A stretch of 64,000 bases of DNA from Pseudomonas sp. LD120 (lineage in GTDB: Bacteria; Pseudomonadota; Gammaproteobacteria; Pseudomonadales; Pseudomonadaceae), in contig NZ_WVHL01000005.1 in NCBI RefSeq assembly GCF_009861525.1, forward strand, positions 1,426,001-1,490,000, given 5' to 3'. Below are positions 1-8,157 of this stretch, one piece after another (within the stretch, counting starts at the first letter, position 1; each line of letters opens with the position of its first letter). The notes under the pieces are model-generated. The model saw only the letters and a program-made list of their open reading frames with translations. It did no database searches and was not told the DNA's origin. Both the position numbers and the translations under genes were made by a program.

Positions 1-86
1 TCGGCGACATCGCCAAGCGTCTTGACGAACTGAGCCGCATGCTCAGCCACGGTGATGTCCCGACCCTCAAGGACACCCAACCCTAG
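1..86 (+). CDS. C-terminal end of an unidentified protein (partial)
   Basis: An open frame enters the window and ends at TAG 84-86. The visible 27 residues (third reading frame, from base 3) are a hydrophilic, helix-prone tail rich in Asp, Leu and Lys. Too little is present to assign a family. The stop is followed after 6 bp by the left end of a structured repeat, so this gene is not obviously cotranscribed with the HKD protein that follows. Confidence 0.45.
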   Translation, partial: GDIAKRLDELSRMLSHGDVPTLKDTQP

Positions 87-92
87 CAGGCG

Positions 93-250
93 GTGTGAAA
101 ACTACTGCGTTTGGCAGTACTGCGTTAAAAACAGGCTTGTGTGCGAGTCCGATCGGAGTGCTCATTTACAGCCAGTAAAGTCGAGCGCGACCCTGGCCGT
201 TCCTCGCCTGTTTTTGCCTTGTCTTGCCTTCACTCGTGACGTTTTCACAC
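93..250 (+). repeat. 158-bp structured repeat with 10-bp inverted ends (copy A)
   Basis: The element starts with GTGTGAAAAC (93-102) and ends with its exact reverse complement GTTTTCACAC (241-250). Inside, AAAAACAGGC (127-136) can pair with GCCTGTTTTT (207-216), and a central TTTAC/GTAAA hairpin sits around 166-180. A diverged second copy of nearly the same length lies at 60791-60946. It resembles the medium-length interspersed repeats of P. fluorescens-group genomes (R178/R200-like families, from memory), but I cannot name the family with certainty. Confidence 0.7.
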
Positions 251-297
251 AGCCTGTGCAGCCGCCGGCTCGCCGGCGACAACCCAAGGATCAGGAC

Positions 298-987
298 ATG
301 GATTTTGCCCACCTGGACCAGCAACTGCGCGACAGCCTGCTGGACCTGAAACTAAGCAACGAAGAGCGCAACGAACTGCGCCAACTGGGCAGTGAGCTCA
401 GTCTCGATCAGGTGCGTTACATGCGTAATCGCGCCTTCGATCTGGTACGCGAACTGAGCCTGGCCGACAGCGCCCATGTACTGCCGGCGCTGAAGTGGCT
501 GGAGCAGGTGATCAAGACCCTGGACACGCACGCCGCCCCGGTGCGCGACATGGCCAGTGCCCACTTCAGCCCTGGCGAAGACTGCCGGCGCAAGATCCGC
601 GACCTCTGTCGTCAGGCCCGGCGCACGCTGGCGATCTGCGTGTTCACCATTTCCGACGATCAACTGAGCGACGAGATCTACGCCTGCCACCAGCGTGGCG
701 TGGCGGTGCGGGTGATCAGCGACAGTGAAAAACAATTCGACGTCGGCAGCGACATCGCCCGACTGCGCGAGCTAGGAGTGCCGGTACGGATCGACGACAC
801 GCCGTTCCACATGCACCACAAATTTGCCGTGTTCGACGACCGCACCCTGCTTAACGGCAGCTTCAACTGGACCCGCAGCGCCACCACCGGCAATGAAGAA
901 AACCTGCTGGTGATCGACCATCCGCAACTGGTGGCCAGTTATCTCAAGGTGTTCAACGAACTCTGGAGCCGCTACGCGCCGCGTTGA
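298..987 (+). CDS. Single-HKD phospholipase D-like / Nuc-type protein
   Basis: A 229-residue protein whose C-terminal half is a PLD-like domain. One HxK(x4)D motif is visible (HHKFAVFD, from about His173), followed by the expected LLNGSFNWT serine/asparagine segment and an EEN a little further on. Proteins with one HKD motif work as homodimers and include the bacterial nuclease Nuc and mitochondrial cardiolipin hydrolase, so the substrate could be DNA, RNA or phospholipid. The first 90 residues are helical and lack a clear signal peptide, suggesting a cytoplasmic protein. I chose ATG 298 because AAGGA lies 7 bp upstream; the longer open frame runs back through a repeat and an upstream gene. 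Confidence 0.85.
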   Translation: MDFAHLDQQLRDSLLDLKLSNEERNELRQLGSELSLDQVRYMRNRAFDLVRELSLADSAHVLPALKWLEQVIKTLDTHAAPVRDMASAHFSPGEDCRRKIRDLCRQARRTLAICVFTISDDQLSDEIYACHQRGVAVRVISDSEKQFDVGSDIARLRELGVPVRIDDTPFHMHHKFAVFDDRTLLNGSFNWTRSATTGNEENLLVIDHPQLVASYLKVFNELWSRYAPR

Positions 988-1016
988 GGCGGGCAGCGGC
1001 TGGCCTCAATGAGGCC

Positions 1017-2738
1017 TCAGGCGGCGTTCGGGTAACCCCAGGCGCTCTCGGCGGCCAGGCTGTCGATCAGCTTCTGGCGCAGTTCATGGGCTTTTTCCGG
1101 GGCGCTCTGGCTCATGGTTTCCAGGGCCAGATGCAACTGCTGCACCGGGTTTTCGCCGATAAACAGGTTGCGCAGTTCAAGGCCGGCAATGGCTTCCTCG
1201 AAACGTTGCTGGTGGATATGTTTCAGCACCATGGCCAGGCTCAACTGGCTGGTATAGGCCGCCAGCTGTTCCAGGCGGGTCTTTAGCTCGGCGGCTTTTG
1301 CTTGGTCGTCGATGTAGACGTAGCTCAGCGCCAGCTGTTCCAGGAAGAAGGTTTTTTCCGCGGGGGCCAGCGGCGCATTTTGCCGCTCGTCGTCGAGGGC
1401 TTGCACAGCCTGCTCCAGCAGTTCGCCGGCTTGTCGGGTTTGTTCCAGGTCGTGTAGCAGCTTGGCCTGCAACGCCAGTTTCATCGGCCGTTCGGCGTAT
1501 TCGAGCTGCGAGTTGAGACGCGCCATTTCCTCCAGGTTGTTGCGGATCAACCAACTGTCGCGGCGCAGGCGCGGCAGGTCTGCCTGGACCCGCAGTTGGC
1601 TTTCCAGGACCAGCAGGCGCAACCACGGCCATTGCTCATCGCCACGCAAGGTTTCCAGTGCCCGCAAGGCTTGCTCCAGCAGATGGGCGCACCATTGCGA
1701 GTGTTCCTCGACGTAAGTGCCCCAGAGACAGACCAGGCACCAGATACGCTGCGGGGTCGAGACGGCGCAGGCCTGCAAGGCCGCCTCGGCCTCGGCCATT
1801 TCATTGCGCCCGACATGCCAGTTCAACAGGCTCAAGAGCAGCTCGCTGGCATAGGTTTCCGGCACCAGGGCGATCAGTTGTTGAGCCAGGTCCGGACGGT
1901 TGGCCTCCAGAATCAGCGTGAGTAATGGCGGATAGCCGAAGTAGTCGTCGGGCTCAGGGTTTTGCGCCAGCAGTTCGAACCCAGCGTCGAATGCCCCGGC
2001 TTGCATCAGCAGGGTCACGACGATGATTTGCGCCGACTCGGGCAATTGCGCGGCCATGGCCGGGAACTGTGCGTCCTGCCCCTGGGCGCGGTATTCGAGC
2101 AGGGTCTGTTCCAGTTCATGCAGTTCCAGTTCGTTGGCCGGCTGTTTCAGTAGCAGTTGCCAGGCCAGGCCGAGGCTGATGGCGGCTTTGTCAGCCAGCC
2201 CCAAACTGCGTTGCAGGGCGGCCAACTGCCGGTGCTCTCTGACGCAGTCCTGGCTCAACTGCTCGACACCGAAGGTCATCAGCAATGCGCGGGCCTGCTC
2301 GTGTTCACCGCTGGCCACCAGCAGAGGGAGGCGCAGCATGGGCGCAGTCGGCAGGGGCTGATTCAGGCGCTCCAGCAGGCTCAGCACAGCCTGCGGGCCT
2401 TCCTTGTCGAGCAAGGTTCCGAGCAGTTCGTTCAGTGCCATGGGCTGGTAGGTTTCATCGAGTTCGGCCAGCACCTCCAGGGCCTGCTCCTGGTCGCCTT
2501 GTCGGTACAGCGCCGCCGGCATTTGCATCAGCCCCAGTTGCCGGGCTTTGCCCGTCAGGCGCTGTGCCAGTTGCAAGGCCACTTGCGGCTCGATGACGCT
2601 CAGGTGGGCCGCGCGATTGATCTGCGCTGCCTCGTCCAGGGTGATGCCCAGGTCATTGCCGCTGCGGCTCTTGTGGGAGTACACCACCAGCAGCGAGATC
2701 ACGCCGGTAATGAGCAGCAGGATGATAAGCACTTCCAT
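1017..2738 (-). CDS. Membrane-anchored helical-repeat (TPR-like) protein, paralogue 2
   Basis: A 573-residue protein beginning with one hydrophobic segment (residues about 3-20, MEVLIILLLITG) followed by a long, Leu/Ala/Gln/Glu-rich helical-repeat region. The pattern resembles degenerate TPR repeats; no catalytic motif is visible. It is clearly paralogous to the gene just upstream on the same strand (both share a DSWL(I/V)R block, an AKLLHDL/TKLLHDL block and a KTF(F/Y)LE block in the C-terminal half). Position suggests an inner-membrane scaffold with a cytoplasmic helical domain, but no function is known to me. The ATG at 2738 places the membrane segment at the N-terminus; an upstream in-frame extension adds an unlikely basic leader. 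Equivalent genes, as I recall, lie next to yaeQ-recJ in P. aeruginosa. Confidence 0.85.
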   Translation of the reverse strand: MEVLIILLLITGVISLLVVYSHKSRSGNDLGITLDEAAQINRAAHLSVIEPQVALQLAQRLTGKARQLGLMQMPAALYRQGDQEQALEVLAELDETYQPMALNELLGTLLDKEGPQAVLSLLERLNQPLPTAPMLRLPLLVASGEHEQARALLMTFGVEQLSQDCVREHRQLAALQRSLGLADKAAISLGLAWQLLLKQPANELELHELEQTLLEYRAQGQDAQFPAMAAQLPESAQIIVVTLLMQAGAFDAGFELLAQNPEPDDYFGYPPLLTLILEANRPDLAQQLIALVPETYASELLLSLLNWHVGRNEMAEAEAALQACAVSTPQRIWCLVCLWGTYVEEHSQWCAHLLEQALRALETLRGDEQWPWLRLLVLESQLRVQADLPRLRRDSWLIRNNLEEMARLNSQLEYAERPMKLALQAKLLHDLEQTRQAGELLEQAVQALDDERQNAPLAPAEKTFFLEQLALSYVYIDDQAKAAELKTRLEQLAAYTSQLSLAMVLKHIHQQRFEEAIAGLELRNLFIGENPVQQLHLALETMSQSAPEKAHELRQKLIDSLAAESAWGYPNAA

Positions 2739-2836
2739 GATTCCATATTCCTCTGTTGCGGGTCGGGGCCTGGCGCGTGGTACGGAGTCGTCTTGGACCA
2801 CCGGGTTGCAGCTAGGCGGGTATAAGTCCGGGGGGC

Positions 2837-4573
2837 TCAGTTCGCCTGAAAGGGGCGCATGGCCATGCCGCTGGTCAGCCGCTCCATCAACCGTTGCTGA
2901 AGTTCGGTGGCGCGCTCGGGGGCACGCTGGTGCAGCTCTTCCAGGGCCTGATACAGGCGTGACAGAGGCTTCTTGTCGCTGAGCAGGACGCTCAGGGTCA
3001 GGGCCTCGATGGCCTGGGCGAAGCGCTGGTGCTCGATGTGATTGAGCAGCAGGTCCTCTTCCAGGCAGCGACTGCCGGCCTCCAGGCTGTGCAATCGATC
3101 CTGCAGGGCCTGGGCCGGTTCCGCCTCGCCGAGGCTCAGGTAGGCACTGGCGATGTCCTCCAGGTAGAAGGTTTTGTCCATCTCATCGACCTCTGGCAGG
3201 CGGTCGCTGTCCAGCAATGCCAGGGCTTGCTCCAGCAGGGTCCTGGCCTGGGCCGTCTGCCCCAGGTCGTGCAGCAGCTTGGTCTGCTCGCCAATGCACA
3301 GCAATTGCTGTTCGCCTTCCTCCTGTTGGTGCAGGCTGTGCAATTCCTCAAGGCCGCTGCGTACCAGCCAGCTGTCCCGGCGATGGGCCGGCAGCCGGCT
3401 TTGCAGCTGTAGCTGGGTGCGCAGGGCCTGCATGCGTATGCCGCTCCAGAACTCGTGGTCATTCTTGTAGCCGTCGATCTGTTGCAGCGCCTTGGCCAGC
3501 AGTGCCTCGGCCCATTGCGGCTGGGTGGCGTGGTGCTGTTCACACAGGCTGAGCATCAGGCCGGGATGCTGGCTCGGTTCAGGTTCCAGAGTCAGCAGCA
3601 GAGCTTCGGCTTCTGCGGTCTGGCCTTGTGTCGCCACATAGTTCAGCAGGCTCAGCAGCAGGCTGTAGCGATCCTGGTCGGGGGCTTTGTCCAGCAGACG
3701 CAGGGCGTTATCGATCGGCGGCAGGGCCAGGGTCAGGTCCATCAGTTCGCTGTACGTGGTGGAGTAGAGTGCGTCGTTGATGGGGGCCAGCAGGTTGAGG
3801 GCTGAGTCCAGCTGAGCGGCCTTGATCAGGGCGGCGACTGCCTGGGCCTGTTCTTCTGCCGGCAATGGCGCGGCCCGGGTCAGGATCGTGTCGAACTGAC
3901 CCAGGGTTGCGCAGGCTTCGAAGAGGCTGCGCAGCGTCGATTGGCGATGGCCCTCTTTGGTTTCTTCAAACGCCGACCACGCCTGCTCAACGCTGGCCAG
4001 CGCCGCATCCTGCATCCCGGCCTGATGCTGTAGGCGCGCCAGGATCAGCAGGTTGCCGATGCTCTGGCGTTCCTGGGCGGCCGCTTGGCGCGGATCGCTC
4101 AGTTCGCCCAGTACGGCCAGGGCCTGGGCCTGTTCGCCGCGGGCCTGAAGGATACGCACTTGCAGCAGCGGCCAGCTGGGCAGGGCTTCCCCCCAGTTCT
4201 CCAGGAGTTCCAGGCAGGCTCGGGTATCGTCGGTGTCGAGCAGCGTTTCGATCAGGGTATTGAGCACGTACTCCCGGGCGTGAGGCGGCAGTTGCCGGTA
4301 TACCTCTTGAGCCTGGGCCCTGTGTCCTGCCAGGTAGAGCTCGTTGACCACCAGTTGCAAGGCCAGTTCCCGGGCTTCGCCGGGCAAGCGCTCTGCCAGT
4401 TTCTGCGCCAGCAGCGGTTCGGCCTTGCTCAGCAGCAGGGTCTGATTGATATGGGCGGTGAGATTGGGGGTGATGTCCAGGCCCAGGCGCTGTTCGGCGA
4501 TTTTTCTGCGGGTGTATAAAGCCAGAGCGCTGAACATCAACACGATGACAAGAAGGGTGGCAAAGATGGCCAT
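2837..4573 (-). CDS. Membrane-anchored helical-repeat (TPR-like) protein, paralogue 1
   Basis: A 578-residue protein with an N-terminal membrane segment (about residues 2-21), a short basic stretch (TRRK) that should keep the rest in the cytoplasm, and then about 550 residues of Ala/Leu/Gln/Glu-rich helical repeats. It has a good ribosome binding site (AAGGACG, 6 bp before ATG). It is the first gene of a two-gene tandem duplication on the minus strand, 98 bp ahead of its paralogue. The pair has similar length, the same anchor and the same spacing of conserved blocks, indicating an old duplication with continued co-location. Likely role is protein-protein interaction at the inner membrane; no substrate or partner can be read from the sequence. 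Confidence 0.87.
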   Translation of the reverse strand: MAIFATLLVIVLMFSALALYTRRKIAEQRLGLDITPNLTAHINQTLLLSKAEPLLAQKLAERLPGEARELALQLVVNELYLAGHRAQAQEVYRQLPPHAREYVLNTLIETLLDTDDTRACLELLENWGEALPSWPLLQVRILQARGEQAQALAVLGELSDPRQAAAQERQSIGNLLILARLQHQAGMQDAALASVEQAWSAFEETKEGHRQSTLRSLFEACATLGQFDTILTRAAPLPAEEQAQAVAALIKAAQLDSALNLLAPINDALYSTTYSELMDLTLALPPIDNALRLLDKAPDQDRYSLLLSLLNYVATQGQTAEAEALLLTLEPEPSQHPGLMLSLCEQHHATQPQWAEALLAKALQQIDGYKNDHEFWSGIRMQALRTQLQLQSRLPAHRRDSWLVRSGLEELHSLHQQEEGEQQLLCIGEQTKLLHDLGQTAQARTLLEQALALLDSDRLPEVDEMDKTFYLEDIASAYLSLGEAEPAQALQDRLHSLEAGSRCLEEDLLLNHIEHQRFAQAIEALTLSVLLSDKKPLSRLYQALEELHQRAPERATELQQRLMERLTSGMAMRPFQAN

Positions 4574-4792
4574 GGACGTCCTTTTCTATTGAGCGGCGGC
4601 GCCGGCGCGGTGCGCGCCAGCCGATTTGCGCGGGGGTTATAAAACCCTGGTGGCAGGCTGGCAACCGACTTTACCGAGCAAATGCATTTCAGAGGATGTC
4701 ATCCCTGGGTTTGTTGACCGGTCAGCGCTCGGGCAGGGCGGCAGGTTTCGGGTTAGACTTGCGGCCTTTTCGCACACTCAAGAAGCCCGCAC

Positions 4793-5335
4793 ATGGCCCA
4801 GCCGTCCACCACCTACAAATTTGAACTGAACCTGACCGACCTCGACCGCGGGGTCTACGAAAGCGTCAAGCAGACCATCGCCCGTCATCCTTCGGAAACC
4901 GAAGAGCGCATGACAGTGCGGCTGCTGGCCTACGCCTTCTGGTACAACGAGCACCTGTCGTTCGGTCGGGGTCTGTCGGATGTGGATGAACCCGCCCTGT
5001 GGGAAAAGAGCCTGGATGACCGCGTCCTGCACTGGATCGAAGTCGGTCAGCCGGACGCCGATCGCCTGACCTGGTGCTCGCGCCGCACCGAGCGCACCAG
5101 CTTGCTGGCCTACGGCAGCCTGCGGGTCTGGCAGACCCGGGTGGTGGACGCGGTGAAGAACCTGAAGAACCTCAACATCGCCGGCGTGCCCCAGGAGGTC
5201 CTCGAGACCCTGGCCAAGGACATGCCGCGCGTCATCAAGTGGGACGTGATGATCAGCGAAGGCACGATCTTCGTCACCGACGATCGCGGCCAGCATGAAG
5301 TGCAGCTGGAATGGCTGCTGGGCGAGCGCGGCTGA
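4793..5335 (+). CDS. yaeQ: YaeQ family protein
   Basis: A 180-residue protein matching the YaeQ family over its whole length: N-terminal TTYKFELNLTDLDRG, the TVRLLAYAFWYNEHLSF block and a C-terminal strand ending ELQLEWL-like (VQLEWLLGERG). YaeQ proteins have a PD-(D/E)XK-nuclease-like fold; the E. coli member was first linked to suppression of an rfaH haemolysin defect, but its biochemical role is unsettled. The gene stands 57 bp ahead of recJ on the same strand, so the two are likely cotranscribed, in keeping with a nucleic-acid role. The paralogous helical-repeat genes are divergent to it, with 219 bp between. Confidence 0.9.
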   Translation: MAQPSTTYKFELNLTDLDRGVYESVKQTIARHPSETEERMTVRLLAYAFWYNEHLSFGRGLSDVDEPALWEKSLDDRVLHWIEVGQPDADRLTWCSRRTERTSLLAYGSLRVWQTRVVDAVKNLKNLNIAGVPQEVLETLAKDMPRVIKWDVMISEGTIFVTDDRGQHEVQLEWLLGERG

Positions 5336-5392
5336 TTGCCCGCGCTGCCCCTGAACGATCCACCGTCCCCCCAGAGAAGTTGCTGCTAGCCC

Positions 5393-7102
5393 ATGCGTAT
5401 CGAACCCCGTGAGTTGCCCGCCGTCCTGCCCTTTCTTGGCGATCTGCCACCACTGCTGACCCGCCTCTACGCCGCCCGGGGCGTGCAGTCGGTGGAGGAG
5501 CTGGACAAGAGCCTGGCGCGGCTGATCCCGTATCAGCAGCTCAAGGGCATCGACGCCGCGGTGGACCTGCTGGTGACCGCCCTCAACCAGCGCCAGCGCA
5601 TCCTCATCGTCGGCGACTTCGACGCTGACGGCGCCACCGCCAGCACCGTAGGCGTGCTGGGCCTGCGCCTGCTGGGCGCGGCCCACGTCGATTACCTGGT
5701 GCCCAACCGCTTCGAATACGGCTACGGCCTGACCCCGGAAATCGTCGCCGTGGCCCTGCAGCGCGAGCCGCAGCTGCTGATCACCGTGGACAACGGCATC
5801 TCCAGCGTCGAAGGCGTGGCCGCGGCCAAGGCCGCAGGCTTGCAAGTGCTGGTTACCGACCACCACTTGCCCGGCCATGAACTGCCGGCGGCGGACGCCA
5901 TCGTCAACCCCAACCAGCCGGGCTGCGAATTTCCCAGCAAGGCCCTGGCCGGGGTCGGGGTGATCTTCTATGTGCTGATGGCCCTGCGCGCGCGCCTGCG
6001 CAGCCTGGGTCGCTATGAAACCCGGCCGCAGCCGAACATCGGCGAGCTGCTGGACCTGGTGGCCCTGGGCAGCGTGGCGGACGTGGTGCCCCTGGACGCC
6101 AACAACCGCATCCTGGTGCACCAGGGCCTGGAGCGGATTCGCGCCGGTCGCGCGCGGCCGGGGCTCAAGGCGATTCTCGAGGTGGCCAAGCGTGATCATT
6201 CGCGTATCACCTCCACCGACCTGGGGTTCATCCTCGGCCCACGGCTCAACGCCGCCGGACGCCTGGACGACATGAGCCTGGGCATCGAATGCCTGCTCAG
6301 CGACGACGCTTCGGCGGCCCGGGCCATGGCCGCCCAGCTCGACGAGCTGAACCAGGACCGCAAATCCATCGAACAGGGCATGCAGCGCGAAGCGTTGGCC
6401 CAGCTCAAGGAACTGCCGGTGGAATCCATGCCGTTCGGCCTGTGCCTGTTCGACGCCGAGTGGCACCAGGGGGTAATCGGGATTCTCGCCTCGCGCCTGA
6501 AAGAGCGTTACCACCGGCCGACCATCGCCTTTGCCGATGCCGGCGAGGGCATGCTCAAGGGCTCGGCGCGTTCGGTGCCGGGCTTTCATATCCGCGACGC
6601 CCTGGACGCCGTGGCCGCGCGTCATCCGCAACTGATCAGCAAGTTCGGTGGCCACGCCATGGCCGCCGGCCTGTCGCTGCCGGAGCAGAACTTCCCGGCC
6701 TTTGCCGAGGCCTTCGACGAAGAAGTGCGGCGCCAGCTGCGCGAAGAAGACCTCACCGGGCGCCTGCTGTCGGACGGCACCCTGGCGGTGGAAGAATTCC
6801 ACCTGGAACTGGCCCGCGCCCTGCGCCACGCCGGCCCCTGGGGCCAGCACTTCCCCGAGCCGATGTTCCATGGCGTGTTCGAGCTGGTGGAGCAGCGCAT
6901 CGTTGGCGAGCGTCACCTGAAAGTGGTGCTGCGCAGCGAATGCGGCTCGCTGAAGCTGGACGGCATCGCCTTCGGCATCGACCGTGAAGTCTGGCCCAAC
7001 CCGACCATCCGCTGGGTCGAACTGGCCTACAAGCTCGACCTCAACGAGTTCCGCGGCCAGGAAACCGTGCAGTTGATGATTGCCCATATCGAACCGCGTT
7101 GA
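5393..7102 (+). CDS. recJ: Single-stranded-DNA-specific exonuclease RecJ
   Basis: A 569-residue RecJ, the usual length for the family. It degrades single-stranded DNA 5' to 3' and acts in recombination and mismatch repair. The DHH-family motifs are all visible: GDFDADGATAST (about residue 75, metal ligands), TVDNGIS, VTDHHLPG (the DHH motif, about 155), and the C-terminal DHHA1 signature FGGHAMAAG (about 420), followed by the OB-like C-terminal domain. In many gamma-proteobacteria recJ is close to prfB-lysS; here about 18 kb, including the wsp cluster, separates them. ATG 5393 lacks a strong Shine-Dalgarno (AGAAG lies about 15 bp upstream), but the N-terminus matches the family. Confidence 0.97.
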   Translation: MRIEPRELPAVLPFLGDLPPLLTRLYAARGVQSVEELDKSLARLIPYQQLKGIDAAVDLLVTALNQRQRILIVGDFDADGATASTVGVLGLRLLGAAHVDYLVPNRFEYGYGLTPEIVAVALQREPQLLITVDNGISSVEGVAAAKAAGLQVLVTDHHLPGHELPAADAIVNPNQPGCEFPSKALAGVGVIFYVLMALRARLRSLGRYETRPQPNIGELLDLVALGSVADVVPLDANNRILVHQGLERIRAGRARPGLKAILEVAKRDHSRITSTDLGFILGPRLNAAGRLDDMSLGIECLLSDDASAARAMAAQLDELNQDRKSIEQGMQREALAQLKELPVESMPFGLCLFDAEWHQGVIGILASRLKERYHRPTIAFADAGEGMLKGSARSVPGFHIRDALDAVAARHPQLISKFGGHAMAAGLSLPEQNFPAFAEAFDEEVRRQLREEDLTGRLLSDGTLAVEEFHLELARALRHAGPWGQHFPEPMFHGVFELVEQRIVGERHLKVVLRSECGSLKLDGIAFGIDREVWPNPTIRWVELAYKLDLNEFRGQETVQLMIAHIEPR

Positions 7103-7433
7103 GGCCGGTACTGCCGATCAGCTCAACGCTAGAGCGAGCAAGAACAGTGCTTGTCCTTAACTGACTGGCAGTAGGTGATGCGGTTGGTTTTGCCGGATTT
7201 TGGGAAAGCGGGGCGGTGGTATGTCTCTTTTTTTGTAAGGGGTTTCCGAGACACTCTCCGGCGCTTGCGGCGGGGGGGCGGCTCACTAGGCTCGGATCGT
7301 CGCTGAATGTTCAGTGATCGGGTTTAGCAGCCTGATACCCAGACACGTGAATGTTGCCGTGAGCCCAGTTGGCTCCCCTGCCTGCTGAGTTCTGTTATGG
7401 CGGCTGTGCGTGGGGCGCCCTTGGGCGCACCGG
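7103..7433. other. Intergenic stretch with no recognised gene
   Basis: No coding frame with a plausible start or family resemblance occurs between recJ and the leader of the DUF6124-like gene. The right part (about 7340-7433) is GC-rich and contains a short GCGCCC-TT-GGGCGC inverted repeat at about 7415-7430, probably part of the transcribed leader of the next gene. I see no convincing terminator after recJ. Confidence 0.5.
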
Positions 7434-7517
7434 GTTCCTTGGAGCGGTCTGCTAACCCGCGTACCACTGTCACCCTTACGTTTAGCCGCGTGGGGTGGTG
7501 GCTCCATTCCAAGGAAC
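7434..7517 (+). promoter_or_regulatory. Leader able to mask the ribosome binding site
   Basis: GTTCCTTGG at 7434-7442 is exactly complementary to CCAAGGAAC at 7509-7517, and the latter contains the AAGGA ribosome binding site (7511-7515) of the gene starting at 7524. The pairing would enclose about 66 nt that can form inner pairs (CACCC with GGGTG, ACCAC with GTGGT). This is the arrangement expected of a translationally controlled leader (thermometer, small-RNA or protein target). Seen directly in the sequence; function is inferred. Confidence 0.5.
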
Positions 7518-7523
7518 TGCCCC

Positions 7524-7907
7524 ATGAAAAAGATCGTCCCCGATCCACCCGTTTCCGATCCTTCTTCCCGTCGTAATCCAGACCACGATCTGGCCAATGA
7601 AACCGTGCGCCATGTCCTGGCCAACACTGGCGTAAAAGGCTCGTTGATCGCAACCCTGAAACCCACCGTGGCCGGCCCCGCTGGGCCTGATAACCTCTTC
7701 GCTGTGCGCCCCGGCATCAGTACCGAAGACACGCTGCTCCACGTTGCCATGCTGCTCAAGGCCGCCGAGGAGGTGTCCGATGAAATCACCGAATACGCCA
7801 GCGGCGAGGAGCGCGGGTTGATCTGGTCACTGGTGCATTCGGTGGAGATGGCCGGTGGCGGGGTGGAGGCCTTGCTCGATGGCAATCGCAGGAGCCCTGC
7901 GATTTGA
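7524..7907 (+). CDS. DUF6124/DUF3077-like small Pseudomonas protein
   Basis: A 127-residue acidic protein beginning MKKIVPDPPVSDP and carrying a second half (FAVRPGISTEDTLLHVAMLLKAAEEVSDEI, quoted in part) that matches the pattern of a Pseudomonas-specific family now called DUF6124 (formerly DUF3077): FxVxPGIxTExLL followed by two amphipathic helices. Members are abundant and often multi-copy in fluorescent pseudomonads; no function is established to my knowledge. There is no signal peptide or membrane segment. ATG 7524 follows the AAGGA site at 7511-7515, which itself lies in a possible long-range stem of the mRNA leader. It has no cotranscribed partner. Confidence 0.75.
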   Translation: MKKIVPDPPVSDPSSRRNPDHDLANETVRHVLANTGVKGSLIATLKPTVAGPAGPDNLFAVRPGISTEDTLLHVAMLLKAAEEVSDEITEYASGEERGLIWSLVHSVEMAGGGVEALLDGNRRSPAI

Positions 7908-8157
7908 CGCGCCGCCAGTCGCTGCCCCGCCGCAGCGGCTGGCGTTTGTGGCCCTAGGGCGCAAGGTTTTTGCCCGGGCAATCATCAGGAACCCTGCTGG
8001 CGGCAGTGTTGTCGACTAGTCTCTAAGCACTGTCTGATTGGCCTTGTGACCTTTTGTCATTCTTCTACCCGCGGGGGGGCGGGCGCTCAACTTCGCCGTC
8101 ACTTGTCGACCGTTCAAACAGAACCCTGGAGCCTGACCATTGACCGAGAGGTGCCCC

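Noticed and set aside
52..297. A possible N-terminal extension of the HKD protein by 82 codons
   Set aside because: The extension overlaps the end of the upstream gene and the structured repeat; ATG 298 has a good ribosome binding site.
4778..7087. A 769-codon open frame on the minus strand across yaeQ and recJ
   Set aside because: It is the antisense shadow of two well-recognised genes; its His/Gln/Gly/Val-rich composition is typical of reverse frames in GC-rich DNA.
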